Source: CAZSBB01 sp964605235 (lineage in GTDB: Bacteria > Planctomycetota > Phycisphaerae > Phycisphaerales > Phycisphaeraceae). Taken from it: a stretch of DNA of 64,000 bases. The translations under genes and the position numbers were made by a program. This document shows positions 18,101 through 26,300 of the stretch, one piece after another. The stretch lies in the NCBI GenBank assembly GCA_964605235.1, contig CAZSBB010000007.1:62001-126000 (forward strand), in the 5' to 3' direction. Every line of letters begins with the position of its first letter. Positions within the stretch are counted from its first letter, which is position 1. The notes below the pieces were generated by a model that was not told where the DNA came from, did no database searches, and saw nothing but the letters and a program-made list of their open reading frames with translations.

Positions 18101-19836
18101 GCGGTCACCGCAAATACTTTCCAATGTCGCGCACACGATGGGGTCATGTCGTCGGTCGGCGCGACGGCGACGTCATTCGCCTGGCCGTACATTGCCAGCA
18201 GCGCTGTGAAGTGGCCGTCATCATCCCGAGCGATTGGATCGGCGTTCGTGCCGCGGTCGCGGGTGCAGCGGTCGAGCACCGCATGGCAATTCCGGATTTG
18301 GCGATCGTACCTGTGCCGGCGGGTGATCATGAAGTCGTGGTGCGCCGTGCTGCAGACTTGCCCGCCATCGAACTGCAGGGCGGAACGATCGAAGCCCCCT
18401 CGGCTGTCCTGGCCGGTCAGCCCTTGGCGTTCACCGTACATCTGCCCCGGCCCGCCGTGGCGGCGACCCGCATGTTCGTCAACGTCAGCCGCGATGCCAC
18501 CCCGATCTACACCGGCCGGGCAGTCGACGTGCCCCAGGGCGCTCAGGCCGTCGCACAGCAGCTGGAGCTGCCTGAGGCGCTGCTCAAAGGCGATTACGCC
18601 ATTCGCGTGAGTCTCGAAGGCGCCATGGGTTCTCTGGACCAGCCACTGCAGGTTGAGCTGCCGCAGATCGATTATCCCAATGGCTGGCGGGATTCGTCTC
18701 CCGAAACGATGACGGTGCAGCGAGTCGACAAAGATATCCACGGGTTCCGCGTCCTTCGCCGTTTCAGCGACGTATCGGCGGCGGGGGGCACTTACACGTC
18801 GGATGTCGATGCGCATGCCTTCACTGTTCACGTTCGCGCCGGATCAGGATATATCGCGGGATTCGCCAGTGCCGGACTGGAATTCGCTTCGGTGCGCGAG
18901 GTGCATGCAAACGTGGGGTTGGGCACGCCGCCGGCTCGCGAGACGTTTGACGCCGAGCCTGAGGCTCACCTGACCTTCAGCGTGGATTACCACACGCCGC
19001 AAGGCTACGCCAAACGCGTGTATTTTGCGGCATCGCGGCCGAACGACTCCGCCAACTCGAATGGGCCTGCCTGGGGCGTCAACAGCAATGAGGCGGTTGC
19101 CCATCCCGAGATCCAACGCATCAACTGGCGGCAACGCTACGTAGCTTTCATCAGGCCCATGATCGATCTCGCCGAGTATGCTCCCCAGCATTGGGACGGT
19201 CGCGTCATCATGGGCGTGCATATGCAGGCGTGCCGGCCGGAATCTGGATTGTTCTTTCGGCTTCGTCCACAGACGCGCTTCACCGGCACGGCATTCTTCA
19301 TTGATCCAGCCCACCTGGGTGAACAGGTCGGATGGAAGACCGGCACCTACCGCACCGTGACGCCGATCGTGGCGGGCGCAGGGTCGGCGGCGGCATTCGA
19401 CGAGAAGACCATGACGCTGCGCGCCCGCGCCGCCGCGCCTGCTGGTCACGCGTTCGCAAGGCTGCTCAACGAAGAGACGTTCGTCATCACGGCGAAGGCG
19501 AGCGGTACTGGTGACACCGCTCTGGTGGCCGACTATGTTGCGCCCGAGGGGGTCGCCAAGCGCGCCATCTTCATTATCTCTGGACAGGATCCGCAAGCCA
19601 TCGGCAGGCGCATCCAGCAGCTTCCGCCATATGCGACATTCACAGGTCCGATGGACGTCGTTGATCTCCGAACGCAGCTCGGAAAGGGCGATGAATATCA
19701 GGTGCCATTTGGCGTCTACGCCCCCGCTGGCTGGGAGACGGACTGGGGAAAGAAACTTCTGCTGGGCGCGGGTGCGATTGGCGAATCAAACTTAACCATA
19801 CAGCTTGTTGATATGGAGAGTTTCCGTCGGTTCTGA
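15121..19836 (+). CDS. Large secreted glycosidase-like protein with duplicated N-terminal domain
   Basis: This 1571-residue protein has a Sec signal peptide (MNKWMLLGLAVALMTASAASA) and a purine-rich Shine-Dalgarno GAGAGGAA upstream of the ATG at 15121. Residues 22-145 and about 155-280 are two copies of one beta-sandwich: WSVKGDALVRVENGQLIMDG against WTVKGSLRAHVEDGRLLIAG, then SSLYNLSVGV against SSMFNMGVTV. A central TIM-barrel-like segment (about residues 560-900) has MAAYTWYHSVFPDS, MRDFDLDYFYIDGGGFG and PAWVNAGNG. The D-x-x-x-D of LDYFYIDG recalls the catalytic region of clan GH-D or GH31-like enzymes. The C-terminal 650 residues are further beta domains. It probably acts on an extracellular or periplasmic polysaccharide. 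The family is not certain. Confidence 0.8.
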   Translation: MNKWMLLGLAVALMTASAASAAPLDAVGEVQSWSVKGDALVRVENGQLIMDGKGQLTKTIIIDLNQHAGFEARVIEASSLYNLSVGVGRSNSVILRTDRPARRDDALAPHLSGRQHVTISLNHTGSGRLVVAFMRFIAAAPSVSMPAPEVDGTGQERTAIRFDAQELSRWTVKGSLRAHVEDGRLLIAGRGTMQRTFVADLNAFPTLRVAVTRASSMFNMGVTVASQPRQVMLRDDRPRTLQDAVPVSDRASLTHKTKVTLDVIFTEGEYEVSELWWLAPTPPLGPPAPPEADELRLPAPHDPTDQTAVVYVPHGSTTLAIWRATGGVAGAWDRTTSRRVVRYSADIYRVLSQAGDEQVAFEANDQVTSLQVAPDGRRVDLVCVNAALPGVRIRKTYRAHQSENVFAKRIEFQSDRDWNGLVYWESVVNLDPDFRRGGRYNNPDYHPRDFAFFDAAQIITDTKQPYRQQVIFYNPALERTVGHHRMMIDDKPVGAQVAIPEHQDDRAHFTATGWRFFAMADRLWSGKSPSAEVHLAILPGDMIAYHRLYMALPEVTQSNTFAALPRWIDEVKGKGINANHGLQGLREWNDILQEGYGVQMLIGHMDVSDYPTTGEWEVKWGGWQRNEQVIGSAARIHDLIRAVRQNAPRLKMAAYTWYHSVFPDSQVFKQHPDWFHRQRNGEHRVDQNGMVERLYTPEHLAWLRDRTHAIMRDFDLDYFYIDGGGFGETQVDWPSLRVIQPTDGAMVLARALTVAPDKPAWVNAGNGLYQWCNPMSFYEGFIDVSEWRAMSIKLMELKLYQQPGTFVMPIHWNESDALRYANYCTLLGLKGAVDIVRKYLPLVNMNYELHPLLMQDIGVRPRWYAAENGDLEAYALGFDRQQLLISMLNHTQEDADHVVVFDPSLTKLEPDRETYTYRLRPEPPAMFLYNRLSEPEDQQLYESQNWSPIALTARSPVQTWASPRAASRHPLTIRAYLTEHLAITQTPGLIWSTSGHRKYFPMSRTRWGHVVGRRDGDVIRLAVHCQQRCEVAVIIPSDWIGVRAAVAGAAVEHRMAIPDLAIVPVPAGDHEVVVRRAADLPAIELQGGTIEAPSAVLAGQPLAFTVHLPRPAVAATRMFVNVSRDATPIYTGRAVDVPQGAQAVAQQLELPEALLKGDYAIRVSLEGAMGSLDQPLQVELPQIDYPNGWRDSSPETMTVQRVDKDIHGFRVLRRFSDVSAAGGTYTSDVDAHAFTVHVRAGSGYIAGFASAGLEFASVREVHANVGLGTPPARETFDAEPEAHLTFSVDYHTPQGYAKRVYFAASRPNDSANSNGPAWGVNSNEAVAHPEIQRINWRQRYVAFIRPMIDLAEYAPQHWDGRVIMGVHMQACRPESGLFFRLRPQTRFTGTAFFIDPAHLGEQVGWKTGTYRTVTPIVAGAGSAAAFDEKTMTLRARAAAPAGHAFARLLNEETFVITAKASGTGDTALVADYVAPEGVAKRAIFIISGQDPQAIGRRIQQLPPYATFTGPMDVVDLRTQLGKGDEYQVPFGVYAPAGWETDWGKKLLLGAGAIGESNLTIQLVDMESFRRF

Positions 19837-19881
19837 TCCTTCGTCCCGGGCCGCCCAGTCCTTGCCCGCCGTCTTCGGAGC

Positions 19882-21174
19882 ATGTCGCACGTGGATCATT
19901 CCGCCGTTCTCAGTCACCGAGCTCAACGTCTGCACCAGGTGCTTGAGGAGCAGTTCTATGACGACCAGGGCCTGATGTACTCGTACTTGAACATCGAGAC
20001 ACGCCGGCCGTTTGAGGCATCCGCGGTCGCGCGCTATCCCATCCGCTTCGTGGGCATGCCCCCGTTGCATGAATGGTTCAGTCACGAGAACACGAACATG
20101 GTCGCTGGCAGCTATCTCTCCGCATTGTGCCATCGGGCTCGCGTTGCTCCAAACGCGGAAGTCAATGCCATGATCGACCGGGCGCTGGACAGTGTGCGAC
20201 GCGTCTGTGACATGAGCGCGCGATTCAAGGAGCCGGGCTGGCTCTGCAAGCCATACGGCGGCAAACCTTCGAATGAATCAACCAATGACCAGTACGGCGG
20301 CGTGATTGCCGGGCTTCGTGATCTGGCGCTGTTGGGCGAGCATCCACGCTCCGGCGCGGCCCGGCGACTTGCGTTGAGCCTGTGCGACTACTGGATACGC
20401 CACAATTACGTGTGTCCCCATTGCGGCCGCAGTGAGCAGCGCTGGATGGGGAAAACCCAGTGGGGGTTGGTCACGATGGCTTTTGTGCGTGTCGCCTACG
20501 AGCTCAGTGGCGATGAGAAGTACGCACAAGAAGCCCAGCGGCTTTGCCGACTGGAACTATGCGATCAGATTGAGCCGCGCAGTGGCAGCTTTCTCAGCAG
20601 CCCATACCCGGATCGTCCGCACATCGGCGTGCGCAAGCTGGCGGCCTATCACCACCTGGTGGTCGAGTATCTCGATGTGCTCTGCGATGCCTGGCCACAG
20701 CGTCGCGCGCACTGGCGCCAACTCCTGCACGAGTTTTGGACAAAAGACATCCATATGGGGCTGGACGACGACGGCCTACTGCTTGGTTGCTACGAAGTTG
20801 ACTTGGCGACGAATCAGTGGCAACCCGTGCGCCCGGGATATCTCTTTGTTGATGGCGCCACGCCAGAGACGGTCCACTTCCTGAGTCAACACTGGATCGG
20901 CTCGTACAAGGCGGGCAGCATGACCTGCATGCTGGCTTCGTCGGCGGTGAAGATCGGACGATGCCTGCCCGAACTACGAACCATCTGCCGTGACGTCGCG
21001 CTCAAGGTGCTGCAGACGATGGATGAGCAGCGCATGACATTTGTGATTGACCCCACCGCAAGTCTGTCTTCGCCGGAAGCCGGCCCGGTTCAACGCAAAA
21101 TGTTTGATGGCCGTGCCCCGACGCATTGGCTCCGCGCATATTGGCAGGGCCGTCATCTGGGATGGTGGGCGTGA
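19882..21174 (+). CDS. Probable alpha/alpha-barrel protein of unknown function
   Basis: This 430-residue protein has no signal peptide. Repeated amphipathic helices with the pattern of six-hairpin (alpha/alpha) glycosidases or epimerases are seen: YGGVIAGLRDLALLGEHP, TQWGLVTMAFVRVAYELSGDEKYAQEA and YHHLVVEYLDVLCDAWP. A CPHC pair (NYVCPHCGRS, about residue 175) may bind zinc. Polar aromatic clusters such as HEWFSHENTN and QHWIGSYKAGS could line a sugar site. It lies 45 bases after the secreted glycosidase-like gene and 105 bases before the oxidoreductase gene, so it is probably in the same operon. I cannot name the reaction. Confidence 0.7.
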   Translation: MSHVDHSAVLSHRAQRLHQVLEEQFYDDQGLMYSYLNIETRRPFEASAVARYPIRFVGMPPLHEWFSHENTNMVAGSYLSALCHRARVAPNAEVNAMIDRALDSVRRVCDMSARFKEPGWLCKPYGGKPSNESTNDQYGGVIAGLRDLALLGEHPRSGAARRLALSLCDYWIRHNYVCPHCGRSEQRWMGKTQWGLVTMAFVRVAYELSGDEKYAQEAQRLCRLELCDQIEPRSGSFLSSPYPDRPHIGVRKLAAYHHLVVEYLDVLCDAWPQRRAHWRQLLHEFWTKDIHMGLDDDGLLLGCYEVDLATNQWQPVRPGYLFVDGATPETVHFLSQHWIGSYKAGSMTCMLASSAVKIGRCLPELRTICRDVALKVLQTMDEQRMTFVIDPTASLSSPEAGPVQRKMFDGRAPTHWLRAYWQGRHLGWWA

Positions 21175-21279
21175 ATGCGCCACCGAAGCAGGATCCGGCT
21201 CCTTCACTGAACGGGCCGACAAGCTGCAAGCGCAACCATTAACCCGCTGACGTGGTATTCCACAACCGAAGGGAAACAC

Positions 21280-22611
21280 TTGAAGCCGAAATCTAAGGTA
21301 GTGACATTGCCGCCGCAACAGTTGCCGGTCATCGATCATTATGACGTGATCGTGGTCGGCGCGGGTCTGGCAGGCTGCTGCGCGGCCATCGCGGCGGCTC
21401 GCTCAGGTGGCCGCACGCTGCTGATCGAGTCCATGCCGTTCGTCGGCGGGAACGGCGCCACCGGACTGCCTATCACCACATTCTGCGCAGCGGGCGCACA
21501 GCCGCCGCGCATCGTCGCCGGCATCGCCCAGGAACTGATGGAGCGACTGCGCCAGTGCGGCGGGTTCGACAGCGACCTGGACCGCGACGACTGGATGGCC
21601 GTCGACAGTGATCGGCTCCAGATTGTGCTGGCGCAGATGCTGGACGATGCGGGCGTAACGCTTCTGTGCCACTCCCCGCTATTGGCGGTGCATCGTGATG
21701 GCCGAATCCTCGAGCATGTGGTTGTCTTGGGCAAAGACGACTTGCGGGCCTATGGCGCAGCGTGCTTTGTCGACTGCAGCGGCGATGCGGCGCTGGCCTA
21801 CAAGGCCGGTCTGACCACGCCCATGGGACGCGCTCGCGATGGTCGAACGCAACCGATGACTCTCACCTTTGATGTGGCGGACGTGGATGAGCAGGCCTTT
21901 GCTCGTTTCGGCGGCTGCGCCGCCATGGCTAAGCGTTGGAACGAACTGCGCGCGGCGATGAACTGGCGCAACCCGCGCTCCGCACTGTCATGTCCCACAT
22001 TCATCCCCGGGCGGCGCGGCTATGCGTCGTTCAACGTGACGCGAATCCTGGTTGAGAAGGGAACCGATGCCCGGCAGCTTACCGACGCCGAACGCGAAGG
22101 ACGCTATCAAGCGGAAGAGTTTGTCGATCGGTTTCTCCGCGTCCATGTGCCTGGGTTCGCGCGGTGCTGGCTGGCGCGGATCGCCAGTCGGGTGGGCGTG
22201 CGTGAGACCCGCCGCATCACTGGTGAGTATGAGTTGCAGGGACAGGATGTGATCGGTTGCCGCAAGTTCGATGATGCCATCGCGTGCAACAGTTACCCCG
22301 TGGACATTCACAGTCCCACGGACGGGCAGACCCAATACGATCACACGCAGATTGCCGTGGGCGCGTACTACACCATACCGTACCGCTCGCTGGTGGCGCG
22401 TGATGTGGACAACCTGCTGGCGGCGGGCCGATGCCTGTCAGCGAGTCATGAGGCACAGGCCGCGGTGCGAGTCTTGAGTTGTGCAATGCCGATGGGGCAG
22501 GCTGCGGGTGTCGCCGCCGCCATGGTCGCCGCCAGGGGCGTCCCGGCGCGGTTGCTGCCCGTTGAAGACCTTCGACAAGCCTTGCGTGCCCAGGGCGCTA
22601 TCGTGGCGTAA
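21280..22611 (+). CDS. FAD-dependent oxidoreductase
   Basis: This 443-residue flavoprotein has an N-terminal Rossmann motif DVIVVGAGLAGCCAAIAAARSG (G27, G29, G32), an acidic end to the second strand at LLIES and a GGNGATG FAD-contact loop. A C-terminal NLLAAGRCLSASHEAQAAVR segment is typical of the FAD-dependent oxidoreductase group common in planctomycetes and lentisphaerae (PF12831-like). The start is a TTG at 21280 preceded by GAAGGGA; no in-frame ATG precedes the FAD motif. It likely oxidises a sugar or uronate released by the upstream enzymes, but the substrate is unknown. It is the last gene of the run. Confidence 0.9.
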   Translation: MKPKSKVVTLPPQQLPVIDHYDVIVVGAGLAGCCAAIAAARSGGRTLLIESMPFVGGNGATGLPITTFCAAGAQPPRIVAGIAQELMERLRQCGGFDSDLDRDDWMAVDSDRLQIVLAQMLDDAGVTLLCHSPLLAVHRDGRILEHVVVLGKDDLRAYGAACFVDCSGDAALAYKAGLTTPMGRARDGRTQPMTLTFDVADVDEQAFARFGGCAAMAKRWNELRAAMNWRNPRSALSCPTFIPGRRGYASFNVTRILVEKGTDARQLTDAEREGRYQAEEFVDRFLRVHVPGFARCWLARIASRVGVRETRRITGEYELQGQDVIGCRKFDDAIACNSYPVDIHSPTDGQTQYDHTQIAVGAYYTIPYRSLVARDVDNLLAAGRCLSASHEAQAAVRVLSCAMPMGQAAGVAAAMVAARGVPARLLPVEDLRQALRAQGAIVA

Positions 22612-22925
22612 ACCCTCATGATGGGCGTCTATGTGACACAGGAGTTCGGCGCCAACCACCTGCCACACTTGGGCAACATACGCGCTTTCGTCCGCCATGG
22701 ATCGAGTCGCGCCGGGATGAGTCTCGTGTCCGGCGTGATCTGTTGATCCTGCGCTGACTGGGCCACCGATGGATGCGATATCACATCCTGCCCCGGATCA
22801 CCGGCGTGACCACTAACCCGGCGTCGAAGCCAAGATGTACCATCGGCTCATCCCGCACCCACTACGCACCGGCCACGAACTGGGCATCACAACTCAACAT
22901 GGACCTGCCCGCCGACGACTTCCAT

Positions 22926-22958
22926 GGGCGCGCCTTCGGGGTGATGTCAGGCGCGCCC
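22926..22958. terminator. GC-rich inverted repeat, possible terminator
   Basis: GGGCGCGCC (22926-22934) and GGCGCGCCC (22950-22958) are perfect 9-bp inverted arms around a 15-base loop. They are followed by GCCCTTTGT, so only a very short T tract is present. It lies downstream of the oxidoreductase gene and could end that operon. An operator or other structure is also possible. Confidence 0.35.
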
Positions 22959-23160
22959 GCCCTTTGTGGGGAACTCCATACGCTTATCTGATTGTTTGAG
23001 CCAATCTACAGGTTAGCCTAATCCCCTTATTCAAAATACTAATCAATCTCCAATCAACACAAGAGTCAATTATATTTTTACCAATTCGATTAGTCTGGGA
23101 GATTGCACCAGGTAAAACGACACGTGAATGATCGTAAACATCTTGCGTCATGCTGCCTTC

Positions 23161-23173
23161 GCAATTAAATTGC
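23161..23173. promoter_or_regulatory. Perfect 13-bp palindrome upstream of the giant gene
   Basis: GCAATTAAATTGC is a perfect inverted repeat with a single central A, located 163 bp before the giant gene start and inside the AT-rich segment. It could be a regulator site. No known family is implied. Confidence 0.3.
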
Positions 23174-23335
23174 ATGGTAGTTCGCCTGCCGAGTAAGTTG
23201 TCGTAGCCTGTCGTTCAGATATCCGACTTGCTGTCGCAGGGGCTTGGGGTCCATCCGGGCATTATTGAATCACAACATTGTCGAGCGCGCGGCACAGCGG
23301 GCATGCCTGTTGTTGCGCCTGTGGAACATTGAGAG

Positions 23336-26300
23336 ATGCAAGGCCAATCGGTAAACGGTTTTACGGACATCAAGCATCACTGGTGGCTGTTAAGACATCT
23401 TTTTCAACCACGAACCGGTCCGAATCGTCGGCAACGTCGGTTGCTCAAAGCGCGCAGAGGTGCGGCTGGTCGGGTGCGGCCGGCGACATTGGAGGCGCTC
23501 GAGTCGCGCATTCTGCTGTCCTCGGCGCCGGTGGTTAATTCCGACGCTTTCTCGGTCAAATATCTGACAGACGGATACAGCACCACCGTTCTGCAGCCCC
23601 TGGTTGAAGAGTTCACCTTCGAGGCGACGGCGGATGCGCTTGGATTCACCCCTGATTATGTGGTGTTTGAGTTGGGTGATTTGACCTTCACCGACGCCCG
23701 CGCGGGAGATGGCTGGTCGGCGGCGTTCGACATCCACAGTCTGGATGCTGGTCAGCACCATCTGCGGGTGACCGCCTATCACAAACTCAACCTGCCAGAC
23801 GTCCCTGAGGGTGGGGCCCTGAACTTCACCTATCAGTCGCAGGGTGTGGTCGATGTGCTGGCGTTGCCTGAGTGGATGCTGGATAGCCAGTTGGGCGACG
23901 ACGCACCCGGTGACTATGTCCTGAAGTCCACCATCACGGCAGCAAAGTATGATGCGTTGACCGGCTATTACTTTGCAGTGGATGTGGTGAATCTGCATGA
24001 AGGAGCCACGCTGCCAGATGATTTCAAGTTTGCTTTTGATACGCCGTTTGGCTCATTGACACTGCTGGATTTGTCGAATGCGTTCACCGGCGTCGAGGTG
24101 ACGACTCGCCTGGCTTTCAGCCGATCTTTGAGTGGATTGGTGACTGTATTGCCCCAAGCCACCGAGGTCGAGCTGAGCAGCTATGTGTTGGATATCCCGA
24201 TCTTCAGTTTCGACGTGGAGCCGAATGTCACGCTTTATGTGCCTGCTCAGCCCTCGCAGTTTCTCAAAGACGCCGGCGTATCCTTGTCGGGCCAGATCAA
24301 TTGGGGTCTGACTCCTGAAATTGACCAGACCACCCTGGACCTGACCGGTGGTGTGGGCGCGGGCATCACCATCCAGAATCTGGGTTTTTCCGGCCTGGCG
24401 GTGCCGTTCGCCAAGGCGGTCATTCCTGTGCCCGCGTTTCCCGCCGTGACGGTGGATCTGGCGGTGGGCCTGGCGGTGGGCAGCAAATACGATCTGACGC
24501 TGAACTGGCTGCCTGATCAGGAAGTTGTCTACAACTCCAAGTTCACGACGACCATCGGCCTGCAAGGCAGCGCCGCCGCGGACTTACTTCAGGGACTGGG
24601 CAAACTGACTTTGTCGGTGCTGGGCGGGGTGGAGCTTAACCGAATCGCCAGCACCGACCCCGGCACCCATCAGATCACCTATCGCGCGCCCGCCCGGGCG
24701 ACCTTTGAGGTTGGTCTTAAGACCAACATGCTCTGGGGGTGGGGCCCAAGCACTTCGCTGTGGAAGGGCCAGATCGCCAGTGAACCATGGGACCTGATCA
24801 ATTCCCAGGCCGTGCAACTGGACCCCATTGTGCCGGATCTGCCCGCGGAGCTGTTCAATCCCAGTACGTATCTCGACGACGCGCAGCGGCAGGTATTTGC
24901 CGTCGAATTTGCCGACGAGCAGCCGCCCCAGTCAGTACAACTGCACTTGTATGATCCACAGCGTCCCGATTGGGACGCGGCGCTTCCTTTCGTGGCGCTC
25001 GATGTCGACCACGATGGCGTATGGACCTACACGGCTGATCCGACCTTGGACTTGGCGGCATTTTCCACGGACGCGGTCTTTGTGTTCATCGCCAGGACCG
25101 CCGACGGGCAACTCATCAATGCTCCTGCGCTGCCGTTGCGGCTCATCCATGAAGCCGCCGCGCGCCAAGGCGATGTCGCCAGTTTCAATTTACGCCAGAT
25201 TTTCGGCGGGTTGACTTTCAACTGGAACCCCACTGATCCCGGCCTTGTGACCGTCGCGGGGCAATCCCACCCGCTGCGCGTCAAGACCGATGCCCGTGGC
25301 GATCGCCAGCTTTATTACCTCAACAGCCAGAACCAGGAACAGTGGATCGGCACCGCCTTCATGCACCGCGATGTGCCCAATGGCGCTTTCGCGCAGACCG
25401 GCCGGTTTTACTTTGCTCCGGCGCCGGGCTTCGCGGGCGAACTGGATATTCCACTTTACATCGATTTCGGGCTGGCGAATGCCACCACCGCTCAACAACG
25501 GCGCCTGCGGCTGACCATCGCCCAGGGCTACACCACCGCCGGCGCCAACTCTGTTCGCAATGACGGCAGCGCCGTGGCGATCGCATCGGTTCAGCAACGG
25601 TTGCGTTATCTGGGCATCACCGGCGACGCCAATACGCCGCTGGTCGTTGACAACCTTTCAGGGCCGCAGACCGTCGCGGCGATCCGGCGTTTCCAGGCCA
25701 TGGTCGGGTTGCCGCAAACCGGCATGGTTGATGAAGCGACCGAAGCCCTCCTCGATGCCGCAGTGCAATGGTCCACCGCAGCACCGGGGCTGATCTTCAA
25801 TGGCACGTTCATTTCCGCCGCCGGGCAGGCCGCCATTCCCGGCTGGAACGCCGGCAGCGCCAGCCATCGCGCCTTGATTGAGCAAGACGGCCAGCAGCGC
25901 CGCTATCTCCGCTTCGATGCTCAGGGCTTTCGACGTGAAGCCAATCGTGTCGTGGTTCCGGTTGACGCTTGGGGCCTGCTGCTGGACCTGCGCCTGCTTG
26001 ACGGCAGCGTCGGCGATGATCGCCTGCGCATCACGCTGGCGGGCGCTGCCGGTCCGGTCGTGCAGGAACTGACCCTTGCGGAGCTTCTGGCAACCCCTGG
26101 CGCCGACGAGCAGTTCACGACGGTGCGGGTGGAGTTGCCGCCAGCGGCTCAGGGGCAGACCGGCACGTTGAAGCTCGAATTGGTGGACGGCGGCGATCAA
26201 ACGCTCACGGCGGTGCTTGGGGTGGACAACCTCCGCCTGGCGTCCAGCGGTGAAGAGTTGCGGCAGTTGGCGGATGCCGTGGAGCAGTGGGCGGATGAAG

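Larger units (their letters stand above)
22612..23335. other. Intergenic region, partly AT-rich, upstream of the giant gene
   Basis: I see no intact gene in these 724 bp. The first 370 bases match the surrounding GC content. From about 22980 to 23180 the composition becomes clearly AT-rich, unlike its neighbours. It contains a 63-codon minus frame (22984-23175) without recognisable homology and the palindrome at 23161-23173. This segment may hold the control region of the giant gene, but I could not identify a convincing promoter. Confidence 0.5.

Noticed and set aside
22984..23060. Possible tRNA-like segment (GGTTAGCCTAATCC)
   Set aside because: No T-loop consensus or acceptor stem could be paired.
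22984..23175. 63-codon minus-strand frame in the AT-rich region
   Set aside because: No homology or ribosome site is visible, and the length is expected by chance in AT-rich DNA. It is mentioned only as part of the intergenic description.
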